DNA of 15,324 nucleotides from contig JAGWKW010000009.1 in the NCBI GenBank assembly GCA_028865155.1, positions 1 through 15,324 on the forward strand. Reading direction: 5' to 3'. The position numbers were made by a program, and so were the translations under genes. Under the pieces are notes generated by a model, which was given only the letters and a program-made list of their open reading frames with translations, was not told the DNA's origin and made no database searches. Source of the DNA: Alphaproteobacteria bacterium. Lineage in GTDB: Bacteria > Pseudomonadota > Alphaproteobacteria > UBA9219. Below are positions 7,704 to 14,114 of the stretch, piece after piece (the stretch's first letter is position 1; each line of letters opens with the position of its first letter).

Positions 7704-9133
7704 TCGCCAGCAACGGCAATGCGCAGCACGTTGGTGGTGCCCGGTGTGCCGAACGGAACGCCTGCGGTCACGACGATCGACTGTCCCGGCTGCACGAGTC
7801 CGTCGCGCATGGCGATGGCGACGGCCTTGCCGACCATTTCGCTGAAGCTCGTCACATCGGCGTTATGCACGGCATGGACGCCGAAGGACAAGGTCATGCG
7901 CCGCGCGGTTTCGAGCCTGGAGGTCAGGCACAAAATCGGTATCTGCGGCCGTTCGCGCGCGGCGCGCAGCGTGGTCGAGCCTGAGGTCGTATAGGTCGCG
8001 ATGGCTACCGCGCCTATTGTTTCGGCCACCTGCTTGGCCGCCGATGTGATCGCGTCCGCGCCCGTGTTTTTCGGCGGCTGATGCTGCGCATCGAGCGCGG
8101 CATGATAACCGAGGTCGCTTTGCGTATGGCTGGCGATACGATCCATGATCGTAACCGCTTCGACCGGATATTGCCCGCTCGCGCTTTCCGCCGACAGCAT
8201 GATCGCATCGGCGCCGTCGTAGACGGCGGTGGCGACGTCCGACGCCTCGGCCCGGGTCGGCGCGGGCGCGGCAACCATCGACTCGAGCATCTGCGTCGCG
8301 ACGATGACCGGTTTGCCGGCGCGGCGCGCTTCGCGCAAAATCATTTTCTGCGTGCGCGGCACGTCTTCAGGCGGCATCTCGACGCCCAGATCGCCGCGCG
8401 CCACCATCACCGCGTCGGCCAGTTCCAGAATAGGCAGCAAATTCTTCACCGCCGCCGGTTTTTCGAGCTTGGCGATAATCGCCGCGCGGTTGCCGATCAG
8501 GCCGCGCGCCTCGGCGACGTCTTCGGCACGCTGCACGAAGGACAAGGCGACCCAATCCACGCCCATATCGAGCGCAGCCGCCAGGTCGGCACGGTCCTTG
8601 TCGGTCAGGGGCGACAGGCCCAGCACCGCGTCGGGCACATTGACGCCCTTGCGATCTGACAGGCGCGTTCCGGCGACGACGACAGTATCGGCGTAATCCT
8701 TGCCGCACGCGGTCACCCGCAACCGCACCTTGCCGTCATCGCACAATAGTTCGTTGCCGGTTTCCAATGCGGCAAAAATCTCCGGATGCGGAAGCTGCAC
8801 GCGCGCCCCGTCGCCCGGCGCGGGGTCGAGGTCGAGCCGGAACGCCTGCCCCGCCTGCAGATCGACGGCGCCCTTGGTAAAAACCCCGACCCGCAGTTTC
8901 GGCCCCTGAAGGTCGGCGATGACGGCGATGGGCCGCCCGGCCTCGGCTTCGACCTCGCGGATCGCGGCAAGCCGCGCGCGATGGTCGTCATGCGAGCCGT
9001 GGCTGAAATTGAGCCGGAACACATCTGCTCCGGCATCGAACAGGGCGCGGATCTTCTCGCGCGAAGACGAAGCCGGGCCGAGCGTAGCGATGATCTTGGT
9101 CTGGCGATTGCGATGGACGGGGGCAAGGGTCAT
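7700..9133 (-). CDS. pyk: Pyruvate kinase
   Basis: 477 residues from ATG 9131-9133 (MTLAPVHRNRQTKIIATLGP). The enzyme transfers phosphate from PEP to ADP, giving pyruvate and ATP. Substrate and metal residues are visible: VFRLNFSHG (38-46), DLQGPKLRVG (74-83), catalytic Lys222 in IIAKLEKP, VMVARGDLGVEMP (242-254) and VATQMLESM (278-286). The C-terminal allosteric domain ends at TNVLRIAVAGE. The frame is open further upstream, but those codons overlap the preceding lipoprotein gene and do not look like pyruvate kinase; the chosen ATG lies 11 bases after that gene's stop, with no strong Shine-Dalgarno. Lys79 in GPK corresponds to position 117 of the muscle enzyme, where Lys is associated with potassium-independent activity. 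It is coupled to the downstream TPR gene by ATGA. Confidence 0.96.
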   Translation of the reverse strand: MTLAPVHRNRQTKIIATLGPASSSREKIRALFDAGADVFRLNFSHGSHDDHRARLAAIREVEAEAGRPIAVIADLQGPKLRVGVFTKGAVDLQAGQAFRLDLDPAPGDGARVQLPHPEIFAALETGNELLCDDGKVRLRVTACGKDYADTVVVAGTRLSDRKGVNVPDAVLGLSPLTDKDRADLAAALDMGVDWVALSFVQRAEDVAEARGLIGNRAAIIAKLEKPAAVKNLLPILELADAVMVARGDLGVEMPPEDVPRTQKMILREARRAGKPVIVATQMLESMVAAPAPTRAEASDVATAVYDGADAIMLSAESASGQYPVEAVTIMDRIASHTQSDLGYHAALDAQHQPPKNTGADAITSAAKQVAETIGAVAIATYTTSGSTTLRAARERPQIPILCLTSRLETARRMTLSFGVHAVHNADVTSFSEMVGKAVAIAMRDGLVQPGQSIVVTAGVPFGTPGTTNVLRIAVAGE

Positions 9134-9144
9134 GGGATGCACAT

Positions 9145-9558
9145 TCACTTGAAACAGAAGGATTGGCACGAATAGACGGTCGTGACCGTGCCGCCGCACG
9201 CACCGTAGCACGTATTGTAAGGGTCGTCGCAAGCGGACAGACATTTTTTCTTCTGCACCGCGCAGGCGCCGGGATGCTCGAAATCGGACGGCTGTTTTTC
9301 GACCTTCTCGTGCGCGTCGAAACGGGTCTTGACGTACATTTCGTAGTCATGCGCACCAATCGCCTGCACGTCGTTGATGCAGGACCGGTAGTCGAGGCCG
9401 CAGGACTGATAGCAGTAATTGTGCGACTGGGTGCATTGGTCGGCGCACATCTGGCCGCTGGCCGACAAGGGCGGGGTATAGACGTGGTACGGCCCGCGCT
9501 CCTCGCCACAAGCGGCGAGCGCAAGCAAAAGCCCAAGCATCAAAAGTCCGGCGCGCAT
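9145..9558 (-). CDS. Cysteine-rich lipoprotein of unknown function
   Basis: 137 residues. A short signal sequence ends in a lipobox (LALAAC) with Cys17 as the lipidated residue, so the protein should be membrane-anchored and exposed to the periplasm. The mature part has twelve cysteines at 38, 42, 49, 53, 60 and at 99, 106, 110, 117, 121, 131, 135. They form two similar blocks built on C-x3-C-x6-C-x3-C, including CTQSHNYCYQSC and CDDPYNTCYGAC, separated by a linker of about 38 charged residues. The regular spacing suggests two disulphide-stapled helical hairpins (inference). I recognise no named family. The ATG overlaps the flhB stop by one base (TGATG), so it should be translated with flhB, and pyk follows after 11 bases. 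Confidence 0.8.
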   Translation of the reverse strand: MRAGLLMLGLLLALAACGEERGPYHVYTPPLSASGQMCADQCTQSHNYCYQSCGLDYRSCINDVQAIGAHDYEMYVKTRFDAHEKVEKQPSDFEHPGACAVQKKKCLSACDDPYNTCYGACGGTVTTVYSCQSFCFK

Positions 9559-10625
9559 CAGGGTTTCCGCATCCGCAATTTATAGACGTACGAAATGACT
9601 TCCGCCACCGCCCGATAATGCTGCGCCGGAATCTGCTGGTCAACCTCGACCGTTTCGTAAAGCGCGCGCGACAAGGGCGGGTTGCTGACCAGCGGAATGC
9701 GGTTTTCCTCGGCCACGTTGCGGATGCGCTCGGCGATCAGGTTGATGCCTTTGGCCAGAACCACGGGCGCGGCCATTTTGTCGCCGTCATATTGCAAAGC
9801 GACCGCGTAATGGGTCGGGTTGGTGATGACGACGTCGGCTTTGGGCACCTGCGCCATCATGCGTTTGCGCGCTTTCTCGGCGCGGATCTGGCGCAGGCGC
9901 TGCTTGATCATCGGATCGCCTTCCATCTGCTTGAACTCGTCCTTGACCTCTTCCTTGGTCATGCGCAAATTCTTGATATATTGCCAGCGCGTATAGAAAA
10001 GGTCGCCCGCCGCGATCACGGTGAAGGCGAGCAGCATGATCGAGATCAGGTGGATGGTGTTTTTTTCCAGGAATGCCAGAATCGCGTGCAGCGGCATGCC
10101 GGTGAAGCCGGGCGAGCGCAAAGCGACGGGCGCGAGAACGGCATAGGCGACGCCGCCCAGAAAGACGAATTTGGCGATGCTTTTGCCGAACTCGACCAGC
10201 GCCTGGGTGGAAAAAAGCCGCTTGATCCCCTGCATCGGCGAAAGCTTCGCCAGGTCGGGCTCGATCCGGGCCAGCACAAAGAAAAACCCCGTCTGCACCA
10301 TGACGCCGCCGACCGCCGCCACGGTCAGGACGAAAAAGGCCAGCCCCGTGATCAACCCGACCTGTTCCAGCACATGGAACATCAGGGCCTGAATGTCCTT
10401 GTCGCTGATGGGAAAATTTTGCGGCTGTTCGATAAAGGCGCGCATCAGCCCGGCCATCTGCCGCGTGACCGGCGGCACCATCCACGCCATCACAACCAGG
10501 ATGCCGAGCATGGACACCCAGGAGGAAGTTTCGCGGCTGACCGGAACTTCGCCGCGTTCGCGCGCTTCGGACAGGCGTTTGCCGGTCGGGGCTTCGGTTT
10601 TTTGGTCCTGATCCTGTTCGGCCAT
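9558..10625 (-). CDS. flhB: Flagellar export apparatus protein FlhB
   Basis: 355 residues. FlhB is the inner-membrane switch of the flagellar type III export gate. The N-terminal segment (EAPTGKRLSEARERGEVPVS) is family-typical. Four hydrophobic segments lie at about 35-52, 90-118, 150-170 and 187-210. The cytoplasmic domain carries the autocleavage motif NPTH at 269-272 within VVITNPTHYAVALQYD, which controls the change from hook to filament substrates. The domain is complete, ending soon after the conserved IPAQHYRAVAEVISYVY. A purine-rich ribosome binding site (AGGGGG) precedes the ATG, nine bases after the fliR stop. The stop overlaps the lipoprotein start by one base. Confidence 0.97.
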   Translation of the reverse strand: MAEQDQDQKTEAPTGKRLSEARERGEVPVSRETSSWVSMLGILVVMAWMVPPVTRQMAGLMRAFIEQPQNFPISDKDIQALMFHVLEQVGLITGLAFFVLTVAAVGGVMVQTGFFFVLARIEPDLAKLSPMQGIKRLFSTQALVEFGKSIAKFVFLGGVAYAVLAPVALRSPGFTGMPLHAILAFLEKNTIHLISIMLLAFTVIAAGDLFYTRWQYIKNLRMTKEEVKDEFKQMEGDPMIKQRLRQIRAEKARKRMMAQVPKADVVITNPTHYAVALQYDGDKMAAPVVLAKGINLIAERIRNVAEENRIPLVSNPPLSRALYETVEVDQQIPAQHYRAVAEVISYVYKLRMRKP

Positions 10626-10634
10626 GCCTGCCCC

Positions 10635-11411
10635 CTACCCCTGGAAAAAAGAGCCGAGCGAATGGTCGAGGAATTTCAGCCATATCGTCATCATGGTGGT
10701 AACGGTCAGCGAGAACAGCAGCAGGCCGCCCCAGATCTGCAGCGGCAGCGCGACGAGGAAAACCTGAACCTGCGGCATCAGGCGCTGTAAAATGCCGAAC
10801 GCGGTGTACATCAAAAGCCCCATGATGAAGAACGGCGCGGCCAGTTCGATACCGACGGTAAAGCTGCGGTTGACGAGGTCGATCACGACCCGCGCCATGT
10901 CGCCGGGCATCAGCGTTCCGCCCGCCGGGAAGAAATCGTAAAGCGCGGCCATGCAGCGAAACAGGAAACGGTCGGCGCCGGTGACGAAGATCAACGCCAT
11001 GCCGGCAAGAGTTAGAAAAGCGCTGGGCAGCGTGCTTTGCGTCGCGAGCGCGGGGTTCAGCAAAGTCGCGCTCGACAGGCCGGTTTCCATGCCGATGACC
11101 GAGCCCGCCGCTTCGAGCGTGCTGACGATGACGCGGATCAGCGTGCCGAAGAACAGGCCGATGACGATCTCGTACATCAAAAGGCTGGCCAGTGCTCCGG
11201 GCTGCGACGGCATCGCCGGCAGGCGCGGCAACATCGGTTCGAGCAAAAGCGCGCTGATCGAAAGAGCGAACGCCAAGCGGATGCGCGGCGGCACGTATGT
11301 GTCGCCGATGCCGGGGAATAGCATGATCACCGCCCCGATGCGCGCGAACAGCAAAAGGAAAGCGAAAACATGGCCGGAAAGAAAAGCGTCGAGATGAAAG
11401 GTCGACGGCAT
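10635..11411 (-). CDS. fliR: Flagellar export apparatus protein FliR
   Basis: 258 residues, the usual FliR length, strongly hydrophobic with about six long apolar segments. FliR joins FliP and FliQ to form the export gate helix assembly in the flagellar basal body. Characteristic sequence includes FARIGAVIMLFPGIGD near residue 25, YEIVIGLFFGTLIRVI near 80-95, GMETGLSSATLLNP around 107-120 and the C-terminal PLQIWGGLLL region. The ATG begins two bases after the fliQ stop, and flhB starts nine bases after its stop, so the three form a compact export-gate operon in the common fliQ-fliR-flhB order. Confidence 0.96.
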   Translation of the reverse strand: MPSTFHLDAFLSGHVFAFLLLFARIGAVIMLFPGIGDTYVPPRIRLAFALSISALLLEPMLPRLPAMPSQPGALASLLMYEIVIGLFFGTLIRVIVSTLEAAGSVIGMETGLSSATLLNPALATQSTLPSAFLTLAGMALIFVTGADRFLFRCMAALYDFFPAGGTLMPGDMARVVIDLVNRSFTVGIELAAPFFIMGLLMYTAFGILQRLMPQVQVFLVALPLQIWGGLLLFSLTVTTMMTIWLKFLDHSLGSFFQG

Positions 11412-11413
11412 CG

Positions 11414-11692
11414 TCAGCCGTTGCTAAGCCCGATCTGCACGATGCGATCGGTCAGGGAATGGGTGAAGCCGCCCAGCGTCGCCATCATGAAAGGGAAAAG
11501 CCAGATCGTGACTGCGAACACGACGACCATTTTGGGGATGAAGGTCAGGGCCATTTCCTGAATCTGCGTCACGGCCTGGATCAGCGACACGATCACGCCG
11601 ACGACAAGCCCGGCCAGCATGATGGGCCCAACGATTTTGAGCATGACGAGGATCGCCTCGCGACAGATTTCAATGGCTTCGGCTTCGGACAT
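11414..11692 (-). CDS. fliQ: Flagellar export apparatus protein FliQ
   Basis: 92 residues, close to the usual 88-90. Two transmembrane helices are separated by a short polar turn, with VGVIVSLIQAVTQIQEMALTF family-typical (the segment GLVVGVIVSLIQA-TQI). FliQ is a subunit of the flagellar type III export gate. The ATG has a strong ribosome binding site (GGAG six bases upstream). It is the first gene of the leftward run. About 60 bases upstream a GGTTAACC palindrome (11752-11759) contains a TTAACC half-site of the kind found in CtrA-controlled flagellar promoters, but a full CtrA box is not present and I do not call a promoter. Confidence 0.96.
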   Translation of the reverse strand: MSEAEAIEICREAILVMLKIVGPIMLAGLVVGVIVSLIQAVTQIQEMALTFIPKMVVVFAVTIWLFPFMMATLGGFTHSLTDRIVQIGLSNG

Positions 11693-11888
11693 GGGCGGCT
11701 CCGGCGGCGCGGGAACGGGAAAAACGCCCTTCAGGCATAGTCAGGCGAGAAGGTTAACCAAGAATCCCCCATTCCCGCGCCAGCGTCAAGGAAAAGGCAT
11801 GAAAAAGAAGCAAGCATCGTGCCGCAAGCATGCCCGAAGGCCGCGATATGCCGCCAGTCCGCGCACATAGCCGCCGCCGATTTCCCGC

Positions 11889-11916
11889 TTGCATTAACGA
11901 TTTATCTTTGTATTAT
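11889..11916 (+). promoter_or_regulatory. Probable promoter of the tRNA-Gly gene
   Basis: TTGCAT at 11889-11894 and TATTAT at 11911-11916 are separated by 16 bases, within an AT-rich patch unlike the flanking GC-rich DNA. The -10 matches five of six consensus bases; the -35 is weaker. Transcription would start about 40 bases before the tRNA. The stretch 11693-11888 otherwise holds only the fliQ leader and a doubtful 23-codon ORF. Confidence 0.5.
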
Positions 11917-11963
11917 CGCGCTTCCGTTTCGGGGGGCGCTCTGGCTCTTCGTTTTCTTTGGAT

Positions 11964-12038
<75 letters not shown>

Positions 12039-12045
12039 ATTTTTT

Positions 12046-12065
12046 CAAAGGCTTAGTTGCCTTTG
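12046..12065. repeat. Inverted repeat next to the tRNA 3' end
   Basis: CAAAGGC (12046-12052) and GCCTTTG (12059-12065) are perfect 7-base arms around the loop TTAGTT. A T-run lies before the arms, between them and the tRNA, so this is not a canonical terminator on either strand. Lying eight bases from the tRNA CCA, it could be a core-flanking recombinase site; it could also simply stop tRNA transcription weakly. Confidence 0.5.
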
Positions 12066-12083
12066 TGACCAGCGTAGTTACCA

Positions 12084-12177
12084 GTTTTGGGAGTCACGTT
12101 GGGAGTCACGCCCCTAAAACGTCTGTTTTAGGACGATTTCTTCGGTCGCGTACATGCGTGTTTTGGGAGTCACGTTG
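12084..12177. repeat. Direct repeats (three perfect 12-mers), candidate integrase arm sites
   Basis: TTGGGAGTCACG occurs three times without mismatch: 12087-12098, immediately again at 12099-12110, and at 12163-12174. Copies one and three extend to 18 identical bases (GTTTTGGGAGTCACGTTG at 12084-12101 and 12160-12177). The third copy lies inside the integrase gene, where its reverse encodes NVTPKT. Tandem short direct repeats between a tRNA core and int are the usual layout of arm-type binding sites for tyrosine recombinases; binding here is inference. Confidence 0.6.
12113..12132. repeat. Inverted repeat over the integrase stop codon
   Basis: CCTAAAAC (12113-12120) and GTTTTAGG (12125-12132) are perfect 8-base arms with a 4-base loop and include the integrase TAG. 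No T-run follows on the leftward strand, so intrinsic termination is doubtful. It lies between the second and third copies of the 12-base direct repeat. Confidence 0.5.
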
Positions 12178-13310
12178 TTCAGAACGTTGACCGCGCCGCG
12201 CAGATAATCCGGGTGGAAATGTGCGTAAAGTTCGGTGGTCTTTTGCACCGTGTGTCCCAGTAATTTGGCGATCAGGAAAAGATCGATACCGGCCAAAGCC
12301 ATGAGCGTACCCGCCGTGTGGCGCAACGTGTGGGGCGTTACATTGGCCAGGTTAGCCCTTTTGACCGCCTCCCTGAATCCCACCTTGATATCCACGACCG
12401 GAGCGTTGCGGTAACTTATGACGTAAGGCGTCATCACGGCTGGCAGCCCCTTGGCCAGCAGTTTTTCACTCTCCTCTTTTACTTTGGCGCGCTGGTCATG
12501 TAGCGCCTGAAGCAACACATCGTTTATCGGCACAATGGCGCGGCGCTTGTTGCTTTGCACCCGGCCTTCTTGGTTGAGGTTAATGATGCGGGTCGCAAAA
12601 TCGATCTGCGACCATGTCAGTTCAAGTATCGCCCCCTTGCGAGCGCCGGTATTGATCGCCAGCAGCGTGAACAACCTGATGTGAGGCTCCACGCAGTTTT
12701 GCAAAAGCTGTTCGATTTCCTCTTTCGTAAGATATCGAGTCCGGTTCGGAGGGTCTTTTGGCTTAAAGATTTTGGGCGCGGATGTAAGTCGGCCGTTTTT
12801 CACCGCGTGGCCGAAGGCTGCAGACAAGATAGAAAGTTCACGCTTAGTCGTTCCGTTTGAGACGGGCGCGGTATTTACCGGATCCAGAACCTTCTCACCA
12901 TTTTTGTTTATATAGCTGCGACGATGACGGACTCTCTCCCGAATATAGCGCCTGCAAACTTCAGGGGTGACGTTTGAAACCGTGGTGTTGGGGCCGAAGA
13001 ATTTAAGCAACCGTTCGACGGCGCGGCCAAGAAATTCTTTGCTGGCTAACTCTGGGCCTCGCTCTTGGGCGTACCATCTGAGCGCTGTAGCGATAAGATA
13101 TTTGTCGGGGGTGAGGACGGGGGTTTCGTTTTTTGCTTCGCAGGCTCGCTCGATGAGGAAGCTGCCGAGTTCTTTTTCAGCTTCGCCGCGATCGCTAGTG
13201 CCGCAGCTTCTTCGCTTAACCCGGTTTGTAAACTCGTCGAGCCAGTAGACGTAGTAGTTGTGCTGTCCCTTCTCTTTTCCAATCCATGGCGCTCGTCTCG
13301 CTTTAGGCAT
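12114..13310 (-). CDS. int: Tyrosine recombinase (phage-type integrase)
   Basis: 398 residues. All catalytic residues are present: Arg224 in NTGARKGAILELTW, Lys255 in the strand hairpin before RRAIVPI, His327 and Arg330 in HTLRHTAGT, His353 in LLGHT and nucleophile Tyr362 in TTELYAHFHP. Residues about 1-55 (WIGKEKGQHNYYVYW) resemble an arm-binding domain and about 70-175 the SAM-like core-binding domain. The enzyme should catalyse integration and excision at the adjacent tRNA-Gly. The gene reads toward the tRNA and ends 75 bases from it. The ATG has a GGAAAGGG ribosome binding site about ten bases upstream and lies inside the excisionase-like ORF, which overlaps by 265 bases in another frame. 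It is the last gene of a six-gene overlapping run. Confidence 0.95.
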   Translation of the reverse strand: MPKARRAPWIGKEKGQHNYYVYWLDEFTNRVKRRSCGTSDRGEAEKELGSFLIERACEAKNETPVLTPDKYLIATALRWYAQERGPELASKEFLGRAVERLLKFFGPNTTVSNVTPEVCRRYIRERVRHRRSYINKNGEKVLDPVNTAPVSNGTTKRELSILSAAFGHAVKNGRLTSAPKIFKPKDPPNRTRYLTKEEIEQLLQNCVEPHIRLFTLLAINTGARKGAILELTWSQIDFATRIINLNQEGRVQSNKRRAIVPINDVLLQALHDQRAKVKEESEKLLAKGLPAVMTPYVISYRNAPVVDIKVGFREAVKRANLANVTPHTLRHTAGTLMALAGIDLFLIAKLLGHTVQKTTELYAHFHPDYLRGAVNVLNNVTPKTRMYATEEIVLKQTF

Positions 13311-13489
13311 GGCTGTGTTGCCCTTTCCAAATATTCTTGCACGTCCTCAATTCTGAATCGCAGTTTGCCTCCAATTTTTACAAAAGCGATCTTGCGTTGG
13401 CTGCGAAGACGCACAACCGCCTTTGTCGGCACTTGCAACAAGTCCGCCACCTGTTCGAGGGTGAGGACGAGTGGGCTGTCAGCGGCCAT
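13046..13489 (-). CDS. Excisionase-like HTH protein with an overprinted low-complexity tail
   Basis: 147 residues from ATG 13487-13489; a GTG nine bases earlier is possible. Residues about 8-58 form a MerR-like/excisionase HTH of the HTH_17 type: LTLEQVADLLQVPTKAVVRL, then RKIAFVKIGGKLRF and a final helix. Such proteins bind att DNA and steer the integrase toward excision; some act as transcription factors. From about residue 60 the gene overlaps int in another frame, and its sequence becomes rich in Ser, Thr, Ala, Lys and Pro, as expected when a frame is constrained by another gene. The HTH domain is complete before the overlap, so the tail may be dispensable. The start codon lies in an inverted repeat and overlaps a 31-codon ORF by 11 bases. 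No strong ribosome binding site is visible. Confidence 0.8.
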   Translation of the reverse strand: MAADSPLVLTLEQVADLLQVPTKAVVRLRSQRKIAFVKIGGKLRFRIEDVQEYLERATQPCLKRDERHGLEKRRDSTTTTSTGSTSLQTGLSEEAAALAIAAKLKKNSAASSSSEPAKQKTKPPSSPPTNILSLQRSDGTPKSEAQS

Positions 13490-13574
13490 GGTACGCACCC
13501 AGCGTCCACCACCGCCATTTCTGGCGGAGCGGACGGATGAGTTGGCGTACCATGCCCAAGAAATACATCGTCAT
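13479..13574 (-). CDS. 31-residue ORF coupling the 118-aa gene to the excisionase gene
   Basis: This ORF starts with an ATG that overlaps the stop of the 118-aa gene in the ATGA manner, runs 31 codons, and stops 11 bases inside the excisionase-like gene. The product begins MTMYFLGMVRQLIRPLRQ and is basic with three tryptophans (KWRWW). It has no recognised domain. It could be a leader whose translation opens the excisionase start, which lies in an inverted repeat, or a small functional protein. Support comes only from the two overlaps and an unbroken frame; the ribosome binding site is weak (GGAAAG about twelve bases upstream), so it could be fortuitous. Confidence 0.4.
   Translation of the reverse strand: MTMYFLGMVRQLIRPLRQKWRWWTLGAYHGR
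13487..13554. repeat. Nested inverted repeats around the excisionase start codon
   Basis: Outer arms CATGGTACGC (13487-13496) and GCGTACCATG (13545-13554) are perfect 10-base complements; the left arm contains the excisionase ATG. Inside lie inner arms CCGCCA (13512-13517) and TGGCGG (13522-13527) with a 4-base loop. In leftward mRNA the outer stem would pair the start codon region and could restrict initiation. As DNA, the arms could instead be paired binding sites. Confidence 0.55.
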
Positions 13575-13927
13575 GACGACATCGCTTTCCGACTTAGAAA
13601 GCCGTCGTTTAATTTTTGATCAAAATACAAAACAAGATTTTTGCGCAGTTCACCGTCATCGATGATCGAATGCACAAAGCAGGAAAACATCGCCAGCGCA
13701 GCGCCGGAGCCTTTGCCGTCGTTCTTCTCGACTTCCGAAAGCAGCTGATGCCAGAATTCGTCGGCGGCCTGAAATTTCTGCGCAAGATTCATCGCCTCGA
13801 CCGGCGGCAGCGGATTCCTGGCGGCTCTCCGGCGCGGCTTTCGTTGAGCATTGCTGTTGGCGCTGGCGGCGGTCACCGGCGCGGCGGGTTGATCGGGGAG
13901 CAACCGGAGGGCGACGCTAGGAGACAT
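13571..13927 (-). CDS. Hypothetical protein of the integrative element, 118 aa
   Basis: 118 residues if started at ATG 13925-13927 (MSPSVALRLLPDQP). The frame is open to an ATG at 13984, but that start would overlap the previous gene by 68 bases, whereas the chosen one overlaps by 11, in line with the other junctions of this run. The N-terminal third is Ala-, Pro- and Arg-rich and probably disordered (QRKPRRRAARN around 27-37). The C-terminal part, about 45-118, looks helical with aromatic and acidic residues (FQAADEFWHQLLSEVEKNDG). No signal peptide or membrane segment. I do not recognise the family. Its stop overlaps the next small ORF by 4 bases. Confidence 0.6.
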   Translation of the reverse strand: MSPSVALRLLPDQPAAPVTAASANSNAQRKPRRRAARNPLPPVEAMNLAQKFQAADEFWHQLLSEVEKNDGKGSGAALAMFSCFVHSIIDDGELRKNLVLYFDQKLNDGFLSRKAMSS

Positions 13928-14114
13928 TGCGCCGCCGTTGGTTATGAAGTTGAACGCTGGCATAGCCATAGGCCAGAGGCTCATAGCGGTTGATTTCGTC
14001 CAGCGTATATCCGGCCTTGAGAAGGTCGTCCTTGGAATACTCGCCGCGCGCCGTCATTTGGGCGACGATAACGTCGGCCATGCAGTCGGCTATGTCGCGG
14101 CGCAATTCGGTCAT
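13917..14114 (-). CDS. Hypothetical protein of the integrative element, 65 aa
   Basis: 65 residues, cytoplasmic, mainly helical. The ATG overlaps the stop of the 78-aa gene (ATGA) and has a GGAGA ribosome binding site eight bases upstream inside that gene. The middle reads YSKDDLLKAGYTLDEINRYEPLAYGYA, where SKDDLLKAG followed by TLDEI suggests a helix-turn-helix-like fold, but the match is too short to call DNA binding. Its last 11 bases overlap the next gene. Family not recognised. Confidence 0.65.
   Translation of the reverse strand: MTELRRDIADCMADVIVAQMTARGEYSKDDLLKAGYTLDEINRYEPLAYGYASVQLHNQRRRNVS

Noticed and set aside
9134..9244. Upstream extension of the pyruvate kinase frame
   Set aside because: The added residues overlap the cysteine-rich lipoprotein and do not resemble the family; the normal pyruvate kinase start is at 9133.
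12046..12065. Intrinsic terminator after the tRNA or after int
   Set aside because: The stem is perfect, but the T-run precedes it on the plus strand and no T-run follows it on the minus strand.
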